64,000 nt of DNA, taken from positions 27,403,001 to 27,467,000 of the forward strand of contig NC_063263.1 of the NCBI RefSeq assembly GCF_019578655.1, given 5' to 3'. This document shows positions 1 through 13,010 of the stretch, in pieces (position 1 is the first letter of the stretch; every line of letters begins with the position of its first letter). This stretch comes from Ricinus communis (Eukaryota > Streptophyta > Magnoliopsida > Malpighiales > Euphorbiaceae). The position numbers and the translations under genes were made by a program. The notes under the pieces were generated by a model. The model did no database searches, was not told the origin of the DNA, and saw only the letters and a program-made list of their open reading frames with translations.

Positions 1-719
1 TTTGAGATTTTAGATGCTTCCTCCGATCCAAACTGTATTTTTATTCTTTACGTATGCAGCAGTTCTTATAATCTGCTAGTTTATTATTAAAAAAATAAAA
101 AAAAAGAGAAGAAGAAAATAAACAAAATTCTTTTATTATTTATCTCTTTATCGGATTTAGAGCATTTGCGAGCATTATTCTACGAAGTAGGGATTTTAGT
201 GAAAAATTCTTTTTGTATATTAGGCATTTAATCCTTTGAGCATATTTTGTTGTTTATCGCACGAATTCTAGCATTTTCACACTTCTTTCCTAAATCTCCG
301 TACCTTTACTTTAGCCCCATTATAACCTTGGTAAAGACCCTTTAATTTTGGTATTTACTTGTTCACAGTAGTGAAGATATGATTTATGAGCAAGCTTATG
401 GTGAGCGGGTCTTGTGCATTTGCTTTGAGGGATTTTTTATTCACCTAATATACACTTTCAGTGACTTGAGTGATCCCTGTGAGGCATTGGTTCGTGATGT
501 TTGTGTTGAGTTGTCATTTAAGTTATTCATGCATTAATATTATTTCCATTCTTTGTTAATTATTTGCAATTTGATTTATGATTGAGTATCCTTTGAGATG
601 TGTTGAATACTATCTGTTGTGGACTAGGGGCATAAACTGTAAGGAATTGCTGACTGCAGTTTTACGAGGAGAGTTGTTAATTGCTTGAGGACAAGCAATA
701 GCTTAAGTGTGGGGTGATT
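1..719 (+). mobile_element. 3' internal end of a truncated Athila-type retrotransposon (element Z)
   Basis: This is non-coding retrotransposon sequence. It closely matches the reverse complement of 51473-52140, the 3' internal part of element E, including the run around a cagtagtgaagatatg-like block near 366-382 and the block 'gagcaagcttatggtgagc' near 388. It ends with a hairpin (ttgctt/aagcaa stem, about 680-697) followed by a purine-rich tract, aagtgtggggt, about 704-714. In the other copies that tract lies directly before the 3' LTR and is the likely plus-strand primer. No coding region is visible. The 5' part of the element is outside the window. Confidence 0.7.
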
Positions 720-1874
720 TAATATGCATAGTTTTACACATATTTGCTTGCATATTATTGTATATTTTCTTAGCAATTATTGTGCTTTTATTCCAAGATC
801 GCATGTGTTTTGTGTTCTTTTTCATTTCAGGAGAATTTATAGGACCATCATCAGTATTTGAGCAATTATAGATCAATACATGCGAAAATGGATGGGAATT
901 CATCAAGATTGGATAAGAGCTTGCAGTGCATCCATTGAGCACGGCCTAGGTCAAGGCCGTGCTGATCACTATGGCCTGGACTCTAGCCGTGACCAACCAT
1001 GAGCCTTTGGTCTTCAAAACATGGCACTTTGGGCACAGTTTCCGTAGCCACCATGGCCTCCAGCATGGTCCGTGGTGTCTCAACATCGGTGGGGGCACGG
1101 CCATGAAGAAACCCTATTTGTTGAGATCCGAATGTTTAGCACGGTCTGGTCAGCACGGCCTTGACCACGGCCGTGCTGAGACAATTATATAAGAAAAACT
1201 GTTTTTTAGGGTTAGCTAAGCAAGGAGTGAGAGAGAGAGCCCTGACGGCTGGTTCGGTTTTTGCATAGTGCTGAGTTCGAGAGACATTTGTAGAGAGGAA
1301 GAACCCCGGAATCACAAGGTTCCGAGTGCAAAACAATAATGGAGCAATTCAAGAGGCAATTTGGGAGATTAATCGTAGTGCAGATCCAGATTTGGAGTTG
1401 TTCATCCAATTTGAGAGAAAATGGTGTACATGTTTCATTTTCATTATTCGTTCATTGTAATTGATTTCCTATATTGTTTTAAACATGAACATGTTTAGCT
1501 AGATTGATTAAATCCATTGGGATTTCTTTACTATATTGGCTTAATATTATATTGTTGGATTGTTTGAGTTAGTTTTGTATTCTTCTTGCTTTCAGTATTA
1601 ATAAGATAATGTATTATTCATGAGACGTTGTAGATTGTGGTGTTTAGATTGCTTTATGTGATTGAGAAATCCATTTGGCAATTGGAATTTTGAATAGCAA
1701 GAAATGGTTAATAATCGCTTAGAGATAAGGATAATCAACTAGCCGGATTAAGAATTAACAAAGCTTAATAGAGGCGGATTAAAGCTTAATGCTAATTTAA
1801 GAATCAATCTTTCGGAAGAGATTCCAACTTTAGATTATTAGGTTTAGGAATTCGGTTATTTCGAGAGAGAAACC
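720..1874 (+). repeat. Truncated LTR of element Z (same family as the LTRs of E)
   Basis: The start 'tatgcatag...acacatatttgcttgc' matches the minus-strand start of the 5' LTR of element E near 57614. A cluster of cacgg/ccgtg inverted repeats lies at about 930-1175, and a TATA-like ttatataag at about 1185-1193 follows it. The run 1200-1440 is the reverse complement of 50840-51070 and 56900-57130. The LTR stops abruptly near 1874, after the block cgagagagaaaccc, and joins integrase coding sequence. At least 350 bp of its 3' end is missing compared with F and E. Confidence 0.7.
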
Positions 1875-2930
1875 CGTTCCTATTGAACTTTGGACTGATT
1901 TATCTATGGATATTGTGCTTGAATTGCCTAAAACTAGGAAGGGTCATGATAGTATCTTTATTGTAGTTGATAGATTTAGTAAGATGGCTCATTTTATACC
2001 ATGTCATAAAACTGATGATGCTAAATTGATTGTTAATTTGTTCTTCAAAGAAGTTGTGCATTTGCATGGCATATCTAAGAGCATTGTTAGTGATAGAGAT
2101 GTTAAATTTTTGAGTCATTTTTGGCGTATTTTATGGGAAAAGTTAGGAACTAAGTTGTTATTCTCAACTACTTGCTATCCTCAAACTGATGGCCAAACTG
2201 AAGTAGTTAGTCGGATTTTGATTACTTTGCTTAGGGCAATTATAGAAAAGAATATTAGGATGTGGGAGAATTGTTTACCTTTTGTGGAGTTTGCTTACAA
2301 TAGGGCTGTTCATAGTACTACTAATTGTTCTCCATTTGAAATTATTTATGGTTTTAATCCACTTACTCCTATTGATTTATTACCATTGCCACCTAACAAA
2401 TTTGTGAGTATTGATGCTAATTCAAAGGCACATTTGGTGAAGAAGCTACATGAGCAGGTTGAGGAAAGGATTGAAAAGAAAAATGCTAAAGTAGCTTCAC
2501 GTGTGAATAAAGGAAGGAAGCCAATGATTTTTCAACCTAGCGATTAGGATTGAGTACATTTTCGCAAAGAAAGGTTTCCACACCAAAGGAAATCCAAGTT
2601 GAACCCAAGGGGGGGATAGTCCTTTTCAAATACTTGAAAAGATTAACGACAACGCATACAAAATGGATTTTCTAGGTGAGTACAATGTAAGTGCTTCATT
2701 TAATGTGGCTGATTTGAGTCGTTTTGATGTAGGTGATGCTTTTTATTCAAGGACGAATCCTTTTGAGGAGAGGAGAAATGTTATGGAACAGCCTACACAC
2801 CAAGAGGATGACCATGACCAAGGAAGCAAGGATAAAATTGAGAAGATTGTCAATCCAGTTATTCTGTCTCAAGGACCTATAACAAGATCACGAGCCAAGA
2901 AGATTCAACAAGCGTTAATTAGTCATCTAT
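1875..2930 (+). pseudogene. Ty3/Gypsy retrotransposon integrase, 3' fragment
   Basis: Integrase joins retrotransposon cDNA to host DNA. The open stretch 1906-2547 (213 codons) carries the integrase core: a first Asp in '[10 protein letters not shown]', a second in 'SIVSDRD', and the Glu in '[10 protein letters not shown]', with the usual [11 protein letters not shown] block after them. The C-terminal part continues through 2548-2930, with a GPY-like segment near 2600-2650 and a basic tail ending in TRSRAKKIQQA. It is broken by two stops at about 2545-2556, where the family has a conserved Val-Trp-Val-His-like run, and by a frame change near 2610 in a run of seven G. The zinc-binding N-terminus, RT and RNase H are absent; the left end is fused to the LTR of Z. 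No clear chromodomain was seen, so the lineage within Gypsy is uncertain. Confidence 0.85.
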
Positions 2931-3530
2931 AAGATTTGGTGAATTTGGCTTGTAATGGGCTGCAAGGAATCCAAGGCTTCGAGACAAGATCAAATAAAAT
3001 TATTTACAACTTAATTCAAGTTCAACTTCAAAATGGGCTTACTTAAGTTTGTTTTTAGTTTTTAGCCTTCTTAATTGAGTGGAATTAAATGTTTGTATTT
3101 TTGTCATAATGGGTTGTTTAAACATGTTAATTTAGAAGCCTATTAGTTTTATTGCTTTGATAATGGGCTGTCCAAACTTTTTTATGTTAAAGCCCATAAG
3201 TTGAGTCTGTTTATTTTAGGATATGAGTTTTTTAGGTCTTGTAAAGACTATATAAAGGCTAAGAACGAATTTCACTTCAAATTTTGATAAATTACAACCA
3301 AAGGGCTGTTTGCTTTTGTCTTTGTGTTCTTGAGTTGAATACATGCTAAAAAAACATTCAAGTAGCCTGATCACCTTCTTCTGGAACTTAGAAAACAAGT
3401 TTTCTTTATTCTAGATCTTTGATTATCTTTCTAAGCAATCTGAATTCTAGCCTTCTTAGAGATTGAGATTGAATTGTTACTGGAGTTTTCAAGTTAATGT
3501 TGTGGGGGGTCCATAATAATCAACGGGATT
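2931..3530 (+). repeat. Probable 3' LTR of the truncated Gypsy element
   Basis: The stretch follows the integrase stop directly. It has four spaced copies of an aatggg(c/t)tg-like word (2954, 3032, 3108, 3161), a TATA box tatataaag at about 3250, and a pyrimidine-rich part after it. There is no second LTR to define the borders, so the right border near 3530 is an estimate. Confidence 0.45.
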
Positions 3531-4600
3531 CTCAAACTTATTCTTGGAGGTTTCATATCATATCTATTTAAATATATTATTTAATTATTTAAATTTTAGT
3601 ATTTAGACTTTATTAGATACTATTATAAGTTTTTAGTATTAATTTATTGTAATTATCATTTTAAAAAATAATAAACAAAATATAATTAATTTTTATTAGA
3701 TTGATCTAACCAAGGATTCACCGATCAGACCGGTTAAAACCGATAAATGATATTTTGACTAGTTCGCTTTTAGATCCAGTTCTTAAAACACTAATTGGAA
3801 GTTTAATTATGTAACCTATAAGTCTCACAGATTATATAAGAAACATTCTAAGAAATATCATGCATTTTTATATTTTATTACAAAAAAGTCAGTTTTCTCC
3901 TCAATAACCAAAATTATCTTAATCAAATCTCAAATACACTCTTTGTATATATCAAATTCTTTATTTTAAAAAATCATATCATAAGATAACATCTCAATGC
4001 ACTTTTTATTCTTTAAATATAAAATAGAGAGTCAATTTAACTCTATATATAGTTCTCTACTCTATATCTAATAAAGTCACTATAAATTTTTCCGTTTTTA
4101 ATTTAATTAGTATTTTAATTCTTATTTTTTATTGATAATAACTAAAAAAATTAAAATTATTAATACTTATGAAAATAAAAACAAAAATATAGAATAAAAT
4201 ATGAAAAGTGTATTAGATTTAAATAAATTATTTTACTTTTTATACATAAATATTTCATAAGATATTTTTTATTATAAAAATTATAAAAAGCATAATTGAC
4301 AATACTCTAATAATTCTACACTCCAATTCATGGATGCATTAATGTATAATAGGACTCATAGATATTGTGATTGTTTTCTAGCAAACAGTAAAAACAACTT
4401 ATTCATCCTTACACTAAAGACCAAATCATCTTTTTGTGAAATAACTGCTCCACTCATAACAACATAACATTGACTGAAGAAAATAAAAATGCATTTATTT
4501 GCGTAATACTAATTTTTGAATACATGAGAATTTTTATGGTGAGTGCGTCCATGGCCATTGCTGCCATGTTTGTTACCACCTTGACTTTCAGAACGCCCTA
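3531..4600. other. AT-rich intergenic DNA downstream of the BAK1-like gene
   Basis: This is very AT-rich, with no convincing ORF, repeat pair or RNA gene. The part from about 4600 to 4794 is probably the 3' UTR of the kinase gene on the minus strand. Confidence 0.5.
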
Positions 4601-4794
4601 TAGAAATTACAACACGATTGATTAAATCCAACATGTGATATGAACTACACACTGAGAAAACAAAAACAAAAATAAAAAAAAAAAAAAAAGAAACGAAAAG
4701 AAAATGGGAAAAGCTATATGCACAAAGTAAATACCACTATTATACCCAAAATGAGCCTCAATAAGACTTCCATGTAGACATTGAAGGTACGAGA

Positions 4795-7700
4795 TCATCT
4801 GGGACCAGATAATTCATCTGGAGGGATGTGGGATGTGGAATCGACGATCCAATTTGTGCTCGGGTGGTAGGTGTGATTAAATTCTTGGCGGAACATCTCC
4901 TCTTTCTGCCACTCTTCCCACCTTTCTGCCAACCCATCACCTTCAAGCATTCTCACCACTTCTGACATCTTGGGTCTTTCCATCGGGGAGCTCTGTGTGC
5001 AAAGTAGAGCCACTTGGATCAGCTGCTCCACCTCATCATCAATATAATTACCCTGTAAATCAGCATCAACCAACGTCTCCAACTTCTTATCTTTTAGAAG
5101 TCCTTTCACCTGAAAAAAATTTTAGTCACAATGTCAAAGCCATGAAGAAATTAAAGCAAACTGATTACTTAAAACAGCCATGTTACCCAAATAATAAGTA
5201 TTCTGAATTTGAATATGCAGATGATCCTGCAATTAAATGAAGGCCAAACAAGTGAAGGGCACTGCTGGTTGTGATCTTAGCATTGCTTGCCAGTGATTTA
5301 CAATACCTATTGAAACTAGGTAGCTAGTTTACATTTGGCATATCATACCAGGGGCAAAACCAAAGGGAGAAAAAGAAAAGATTTAACACGGAGCTATACT
5401 CCATTGCTTTGACTGCAGTAGACCCATTAATTAATGGCACCTAATCCCAAGCTAACTACTCATTGCTTGCACGACAAGCACCTACAACATTAAACGGCAC
5501 ATTGGTAAAGGAACTAGAGACACATGCATGGTTTGAGGGTGCATGTTCTGACATTAATGCTCAGATAGTTGAGATTGGTTTTTTGGAAGTAGGAAGCAGC
5601 TCCATGTAAGCCTAAGCATGTGACCCTACCAATGGCAAGAGTTACTAAACAAGTGGAAGGACCAAGACAGTTGCCATGCTCCAGTATCTGACATCTTAAG
5701 CTTATTGCAGCTGACTATTAAGCTTGTCAATAGCTGGAGCGGGTGGTTTATATGTCCCTGCTCATGCTTAAGATATTCAGCTGTCTGTAGCCCTCTTAAG
5801 GCAATGCCTGGATCCATAGCACGTATTATATTGTAGAGATCCTTAGTTCTGTGGTACGTAATTGGAGAAACCATGAGCGGTTGAGATGTTCTTCCCTATA
5901 TGATCTGTGTCCAGTCTCCACGGTTGCTATAATAGTATTCTTCCACTCGACGCACTGAACACCAACACACTTCTAAAGTATGCTTCTGGCAAAGTCTAAA
6001 GCGAGAAATGCACCAAGATATTGACACATTTCCATCCAAGATAAATAGATCAATTCCTATCTCACTACCAGTGTCTAAATCCAAAACTCATAAGGTTTAC
6101 TACAATCAATGAGATTTTTCACTATCACAGAGTTTGGAGTATCATAAGCTATCAAAAAGATTGTTCTGTCCACAGAGCTGGCAGGAGAGAAGACCCGACT
6201 ATTCATGTTACAGCAGCAAACAAAGATGATCAAAGTTTATCATGTTTCTCATCTTTTAAAGTTTCCCTTGGTTTAGAAACCTATATGAGGGGTTTTTCCC
6301 CTACCTAAACCAGTTCAATTGCATTTCTTAACCATTTCTGGGATCAAAGAGAGTGCAGCAATGTATTTACTGGTATTTATTTTGAGTGCCAAAAAAGAAA
6401 TTAGGGACAACAATGATTATGACATACAATAAGAGAAGGGAAAGAGAATGAATACATACCCAATCAAGTAGCATGACATCATCATCATTTGCAAGCCGAG
6501 CAAGATCAAATGCCCTCTGTCCAGTTATCAGTTCAAGAAGCATGACACCATACCCAAAAACATCAGTCTTCTCTGAAGACTTTCCAGTTGATAGGTATTC
6601 GGGGGCTATATGCCCAATTGTGCCGCGCACTGCAGTGGTGACATGAGTATCTTTGTAGTCCATGAGTTTAGCCAATCCAAAGTCTCCAACAACTGCTTCA
6701 AATTCTTCATCCAACAATATATTTGCAGCTTTCACATCGCGGTGAATAATCTTAGGATCACAATGATCATGCAAATAAGCCAGTCCCCTTGCAGACCCCA
6801 ATGCAATTCGTTTGCGTATCGGCCAGTTTAGGGGGGTTTGTGACTCCGGACGCTCTGTTGTAACACATTAGTTCAAAGCAATCAACCATTAATACTCCAA
6901 GTTTTTCCTTACCTACATAATTTCTGTGCAATTAAAGCTGTTCTGACTTCCAAACATTCCAATATCAAAATTGTATTACAGAATTGGTAAGTCAACTATA
7001 AATATTTAACAGTTAATTCCAAATGTTAACTGGACTGGGAAACAAAAGTGTGAAAATAGAATTTGGAGTCAAAATCAGACATGAAATTATCAGATTGCAA
7101 TGAAACGTAAATCATGAGTAAATAGCATCAAGGCAAAGTAATTGCATAGTAATTACATTAGAAGCGGAGATAAATAACAACAAAGGGTGAACCAAGAACA
7201 GTACCTCTTAAACATGAAGCAACACTTCCATTAACCATAAAAGGATATACAAGTAATCGTTCCGTTGGAGTCATGCAAAAACCACGTAGACGAAGCAAAT
7301 TCCTATGCACAGCCATGCTGATCATTTCTACTTCTGTTTGGAACTGCAACTCTCCACCCTGTGTACGTTCCTCTTTCAACCTTTTTACTGCTACTAGAGA
7401 ACCATCAGCTAAACGTCCTTTATAGACCTTTCCAAATCCACCCCTACCCAAAATATTTTTATTGCTAAAACTATCTGTTGCAACTTGTAACTCACGCAGA
7501 GAAAACCTTTTAAGCTGTCCAAGATGGACTTCTGGATCCTCTTCAGCTGTGAGTAAATTAGAAAGTCAAAATGCATTCTATAAAGAAACTTTATGATCCA
7601 TCAATACATCTGCTAAGAAATTTTATGATCCATCAATACATATGCTTCACAAAACACTAACCTGGTACATCAAAGAAATGATCCTGTGGTTTTCTGCGTC

Positions 7701-8437
7701 GCCAATAAGCAAGAGCAATTGCGGGGGCAGCAAACAGCAGAGCAGCACCGGCAGCAACTCCACCAGCGATTGCTCCAGTAGCACTGTTACCTATTGAAAT
7801 GATGTTCATAAATTAAAGACATTACATTTAGACAATTATCAAATGAAAAAATATCAGTATATCAGTAGTATCTGAAAACACCTAAGGTTGAATGAATATC
7901 ACTAAAATTTACATGAAGATGCAGTTCTAGTAAGACAATTCAGATGCTACTTGGAATACAAATAACAAGTCCTTAATCTAACTGCTAAGACCTTAATTCT
8001 TTCATCAATTGAAATATTGACCATTGCTGGTTTGCTTATGCATGTCCAACAAGCATGCTTCTTCTTATACGACTAGTCGTTTCATTTCCTTTCTTTTTTA
8101 AACTGGGACATATAAATCATTTGCTCATTAGCAAGTTTGTGTGATTGCATGTGCCTGCGCACTTGTTCATATTACCTGTCATTCTTGTGTTCATTCATCT
8201 GTTCACTTTGTGCATGTACATATTTGTTTCCTTCCATGCATGTACATGCATGGGCATGTGTTGGTGAATCAGATCTGTATTTGTGGGCTAGGGAGCATAA
8301 ACATATTAAAGTCTCTACAATTACAGCATGTTTCATTTCTGTATTCAATGCATTCGCTAATTATTTAGTAAATAAAAAACCTCATACTGCAACAGAAAAA
8401 GAAAAAAAAAAAGAAAAACTTTCATAAATAAAAATAA

Positions 8438-8468
<31 letters not shown>

Positions 8469-11400
8469 TACCCCCACATAGACACTTGCCAGACACACAA
8501 AAGTGATAGTGGTAATCTAAAGAACCAACAAAAGGTTGGACTAAAAGGAAAGACCATTCGTTAGTTACTTTCTTGGAGTATGTGAAAGATGTAAAATTGA
8601 AAAAATACCATATTACAGATAATGGCATCACCAAATATGTAATAGAATCCCAACTGAATACTAAAGTAAACAAAATAAGTGCTCGAGAAAGAAAACAGAA
8701 GGTCAAGTCGCAATTACTACTTATAGTTAATAGTACTGAGACTAAAATGCTGATATCAATACTAACCATTAGACGGACCAGGCGATGGTGGAGTCAGAGG
8801 AGGTGGTGGTGAAGGTGGAGGATTGTTCAGCGAATTATTGGAAAAACTGCAAAGAAATGCAGCAGTGAGTAAACTGTTTATTAGGTCATTAGAACCCATT
8901 AAACCTATACCAAAAAACAGAACTGCTTCCAATAAACCTGATTGGGGTGAATAAGGAAAAGGAGCCATTGACAGGAATATCCCCTGTTAGTTTGTTGTTT
9001 GAAAGATCCCTGCATTTCACATGGGAATAAAATGGTACTCAAATGATACCTTTGCATCATATGTAAAATAAACACTTATTTAGTGATTTTAAAATAAGAG
9101 AAATTAGCACACAAACTCACAGGACTTGCAAGGATCCAATGGTAGTCAATGACATAGGAATAGTTCCCGACAAGGTGTTGTTATTGAGACGCCTATTTCA
9201 CAGAGAAGAGATTGTCATATTCAAGGTAACTATACTATGATGTTTTGTATAGACAAGAAAGTAAAAACCTATTTTCCTCACAACTCAAATCCCCATGTTT
9301 CTCTCTCATCCAGTGCACTTGTGCAAATATTCCATTTAAATTAACCACATTCTATCAAAACTCATAAGATGTTATAATATAAAGAACTGCCGACATACAT
9401 AATAAATAATAAGCTATTAGGATGTTGAAATCCCATGTCGAAGTGATTAAGTTTTCAACAGGGACAAGTTATTTATAGCAAATTTGTCAAGGTGCTTCTA
9501 TCAAGTTATTTCTATTTTTATCATAGAGAGGCATAAGATTAAACATTTGCATTCCAGATGACCATTATATCCTCCTATGTCTCCTTGCTTTTGGGATTAA
9601 GTTTGAAAACGCTATTTCCTCTTAGAAATCATCTTAAGTTGCCACAACAAAACTTGACCAAGTAATATCTAAACCAAACTACCACTCACAAATAGCAACT
9701 GTTAATAACACAAGCCTTCCTCCCAAATCTTCCCACTTCTCAACAGGTATCTAAATATAAAGCAATGTAGTAGAAGCCAAAAAATTTATAAATACAGAAA
9801 ATTGAGCAAAAGATGCATATTCATACAGGAAACGGAGCCTTTGAAGCCTGCTCAATGTCACTGGAATAGGACCATTTAATTTGTTCAAGTAAAGATCCAA
9901 GCTCACCAAATTTGTCAAATTCCCAAGCTCCTCAGGAATTTTCCCACTAATATTATTACTATAAAGTTCCCTGCACAAGAACTTGATTTAGAACTCCTTG
10001 TCGAAAGACAGAAAGAGTGGAATTTTAATACAAGAGCATTATGGACAAATATAAAATTAATTTCCAATTCATGCTATTCCCAACTAAAAAAAAAATACAA
10101 ACACTAATAACAAGTAATGTCACCTCAAACAATTTACAGATGTATATCTTGGTGAATTTATGAGTATAGAGAGAGATATAGAGGAAGAGAGAAATAGAGA
10201 GAGAGCTAGAGCCTATACTCTTGGACACATAAGCACATGCTTAGATATGGATACAAATGAACTCAGATTTTCTTAGAGTGTATGATGAATTGAGGCATCG
10301 TCTATTAAGCCTCAATGGTTGATGTAGAAAAGCTAGAGCATTCAAGTATATTCAAACACGTGTAGGCAGGCAGACAACGAGTTCACAGTACTTATGAGCA
10401 AAATGCTATGCACTTTAAGTTGAACAAAGAATAGCATTTGCAAGCAAGTGAAACTGGTCTTCTAACACATAAGTTTCTTGGTGTTGCAGGCTTCGGAAGG
10501 ATGTTATATCCAGCCTTTTGCATTGCAAGGAAAATTTAATTTGTGTGGTTTGGAAATTTGACCCCCAAGTCACAATGAGGTTCGTTAACAAGAACTTGTA
10601 ATCATGCAACGCATTAAAGTGGATTGCTAATTTATGTACCTGAACCAATTATTAATGAAGATTCATACTTGAGTAGAAAAGAGGTACTGCAATACCTCTT
10701 TATGTGTCTGGAAGCAGTGCTTAAGCAAGATGTTGATGAGAATAACTTTCCCAGAAAAAAATTTTATGTGCAAATCAAATTCTGAACTAGAGAAATATTG
10801 TTTTCTCAGTTGAACAATACCATGAAATGTAAGAGTATGATTGCTCTCAAGGTTAGACTAGTCACTGCCATGATTGACAGTGATTTTTGTTTGAACATCA
10901 GAAGAGAAAATGTGGGACAAGCGAGAATCAGTGGCTTGGCATGCATCCTAATTGTTTATCATAAGAATTAATGAGGATGATGTGAAGGAAGAGAAACAGA
11001 AGATCATCAAGGAAGTTATCAAATATTCAAAACTGTAAGATGACCTTTAAATTGGAATCTTCTTGGCTATAGATGCCAGTACAATCACAACGCTAGGCAT
11101 TGCCTATCAGGAAATCAGTTTCTTCCTTTATTCTTTTCTTAAATCTCACATTTGTTATATCTTTCTGTTGCTTAGTTCAGGATGTTGCTCTTGTGTACAT
11201 GTCTTGGTAATATATTAATTAAAAGATATTCAGTTCAAAGTTCAAAATTATTCTGTAGGTTCACCTTTTTTCATTCATAGAAAGATGAAAACCTCATTAG
11301 CAGTTGAGACACTGCCTAATTATACTAGAAATATGTAGAATGAAGGGCACAATGAACAATGATCTTGAAGTAGGCAAAGTGGTTTTCAGGATATTAAGTG

Positions 11401-12392
11401 ATGAAACTTCTGTCAATTTCGCAATGGTGTATGGACATTATCTAAGATGCTGCAACTCAGTTTTCAACTAATCATTTGACCAGAAATCCTTACATTCTCT
11501 AAAGAAGTAATAGGAACTATATACTTCCACAAAACTTACTTATTGCTAAAGTTGATTCCATCAATGCAGAAGAATAATTATAAAATTGCAAAAAGAACAA
11601 GATTCTTCATATCTTATTATGATTATTACCAAAAAGATGAAACTGAAAGGATAAATACACAATCATGGCCTTCAATCAAAATTCACGCAGGGTCATAGAA
11701 AACCACAATGAGCAAACTGTGACATGAATACAGTACTACTTACAGATATTGCAAACTTGGAAGTTGACCAAGCTGTGAAACCAGTTCACCCGATAAATTT
11801 GCATTTCCAAGGTCACTGTGGTAAGAAAAAGAGAAGCATATCATCATCCTCATCATCATGGCATAAAATATGAAAGTCCAGTATGAGTGATGACAAAAAG
11901 GCAACTGTTCAGGCAGAATACAGACTTACACTCGGGTAACACTATTTTCACTATTGCATGTAACATGAAACCAAGTGCAGGGATTAACCAGGGTAGGATC
12001 CCAGCTTTGTAAAACATTGTTAGGATCAGCCAAACTGGTCTTCAATGCGTTCAAGGCGTCACCTGACTTGCACAAACAGAACAATTATAAAGAAGCAGAA
12101 TCATTTATCGGCAACATAAAGTAATTCAAACATCTATCATTTAAGTTCCATCAAGTCGGCAACCAAATAAAAGCCCTTGAACTCCAAAGAAGTCAACACA
12201 GCCAAATCTCAAAAACCATTTCAAAAATCTAAGAGAAGACTTGGATTAAAACAAGAAAATAAATTGATGCATATGCAATTAAACAAAAATTCACATAGAA
12301 AAGAAAATACCTTCAGCATTACCAGCAACTCTATAAACGAAATGAAACAGCAAAACAAAGCAGAAGAAGGCTAAGCGCCAGATCACCCACAT
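4795..12392 (-). CDS. BAK1: SERK3/BAK1-type LRR receptor-like kinase, 11 exons, intact
   Basis: This is a plasma-membrane co-receptor kinase that pairs with ligand-binding LRR kinases in brassinosteroid and immune signalling (family knowledge). Exons on the minus strand: 12392-12311, 12062-11930, 11815-11744, 9970-9827, 9192-9121, 9009-8938, 8846-8767, 7790-7662, 7546-7205, 6854-6460, 5109-4795. Every intron is GT-AG, and the sum is 1836 nt, 611 residues plus stop. Residues 1-24 form a signal peptide. Next come a Cys-bearing LRR cap (CTWFHVTC), five LRRs in exons 3-6 and a short Ser/Pro segment (exon 7). A membrane segment lies at about 223-245. The kinase has GRGGFG from 295, Lys316, HRD Asp415, DFG Asp433 and activation-loop Thr454. 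The exon 7 linker lacks the second Cys pair typical of SERK1/2, and the tail ends ELSGPR, which points to the SERK3/BAK1 branch. An upstream in-frame ATG at 12515 would spoil the signal peptide, so 12392 is preferred. Introns 3 (1773 bp), 7 (976 bp) and 10 (1350 bp) show no other gene. Confidence 0.95.
8392..8470. repeat. A-rich and (TA)n simple repeat inside intron 7
   Basis: An A-rich tract with GAAAAA-like units is followed by about 12 TA dinucleotides ending before ccccc at 8471. It lies in intron 7 (8766-7791) of the kinase gene, well away from both splice sites. Confidence 0.9.
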
Positions 12393-13010
12393 GTTTCCCA
12401 CCTTAGAAGCTAAACCCCAAAATTCCTCATAATGGATTATGAACTCGACCAGAAACCCAAGTTTTGCAGCTCCTTGACTTGCATATGAGGAGATTGAAAA
12501 CCTACGTTGACCCAATTAAAGAAGAGTTAAATCAGAGTGAAAGAAAAATGTATTCTAGTTGGTGTGCAGTGCGGAAATTTTTGGGAAAAGGTTCGATCTA
12601 TGAAATTCTAGTTGAATAGAAGCTGATGAGTTTGGTGAGGCCTTGAGTGCTGATGAGATTGTGTAAAAAAACAGAAAAATTAAAATTAAATATTCAAAGT
12701 TTGATTTTGGATTGTTATTTGGTGATGGACTTGGTACGAGAAGTAGAAGTATTAGTCAAATATAGTAGCTAGCAGTTTTAGTAAAAATAAAATTAATTAA
12801 TTAATAGAGCAACAAAAACAAAACGAGAGCACTCAAAGTAATACCGAATAATCAATAATCACAATAGTAGAAATGGTTAGGATGTTAAAAGTCGCAACAC
12901 AAGTAGTCGGGTCAAATACGCACGCACAGCAATTGCCCCCACCGCACCCCCGCCCCAATCGCCTTTTTCTCTATCTTTCTAAGCTTCTATTTTCCATAAT
13001 TTAAAGACTC
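12393..13010. promoter_or_regulatory. 5' flank of the BAK1-like gene (5' UTR and promoter region, unresolved)
   Basis: The sequence lies directly upstream of the start codon on the minus strand. It should hold the 5' UTR and core promoter, but no single TATA box or initiator stands out. A C-rich run (ccccaccgcacccccgcccc-like) sits at about 12937-12960. Confidence 0.4.

Noticed and set aside
8137..8427. ORFs of 75-96 codons in both strands near 8137-8770
   Set aside because: They lie in intron 7 of the kinase gene and are built from T-rich and TA-repeat sequence; no domain and no codon bias.
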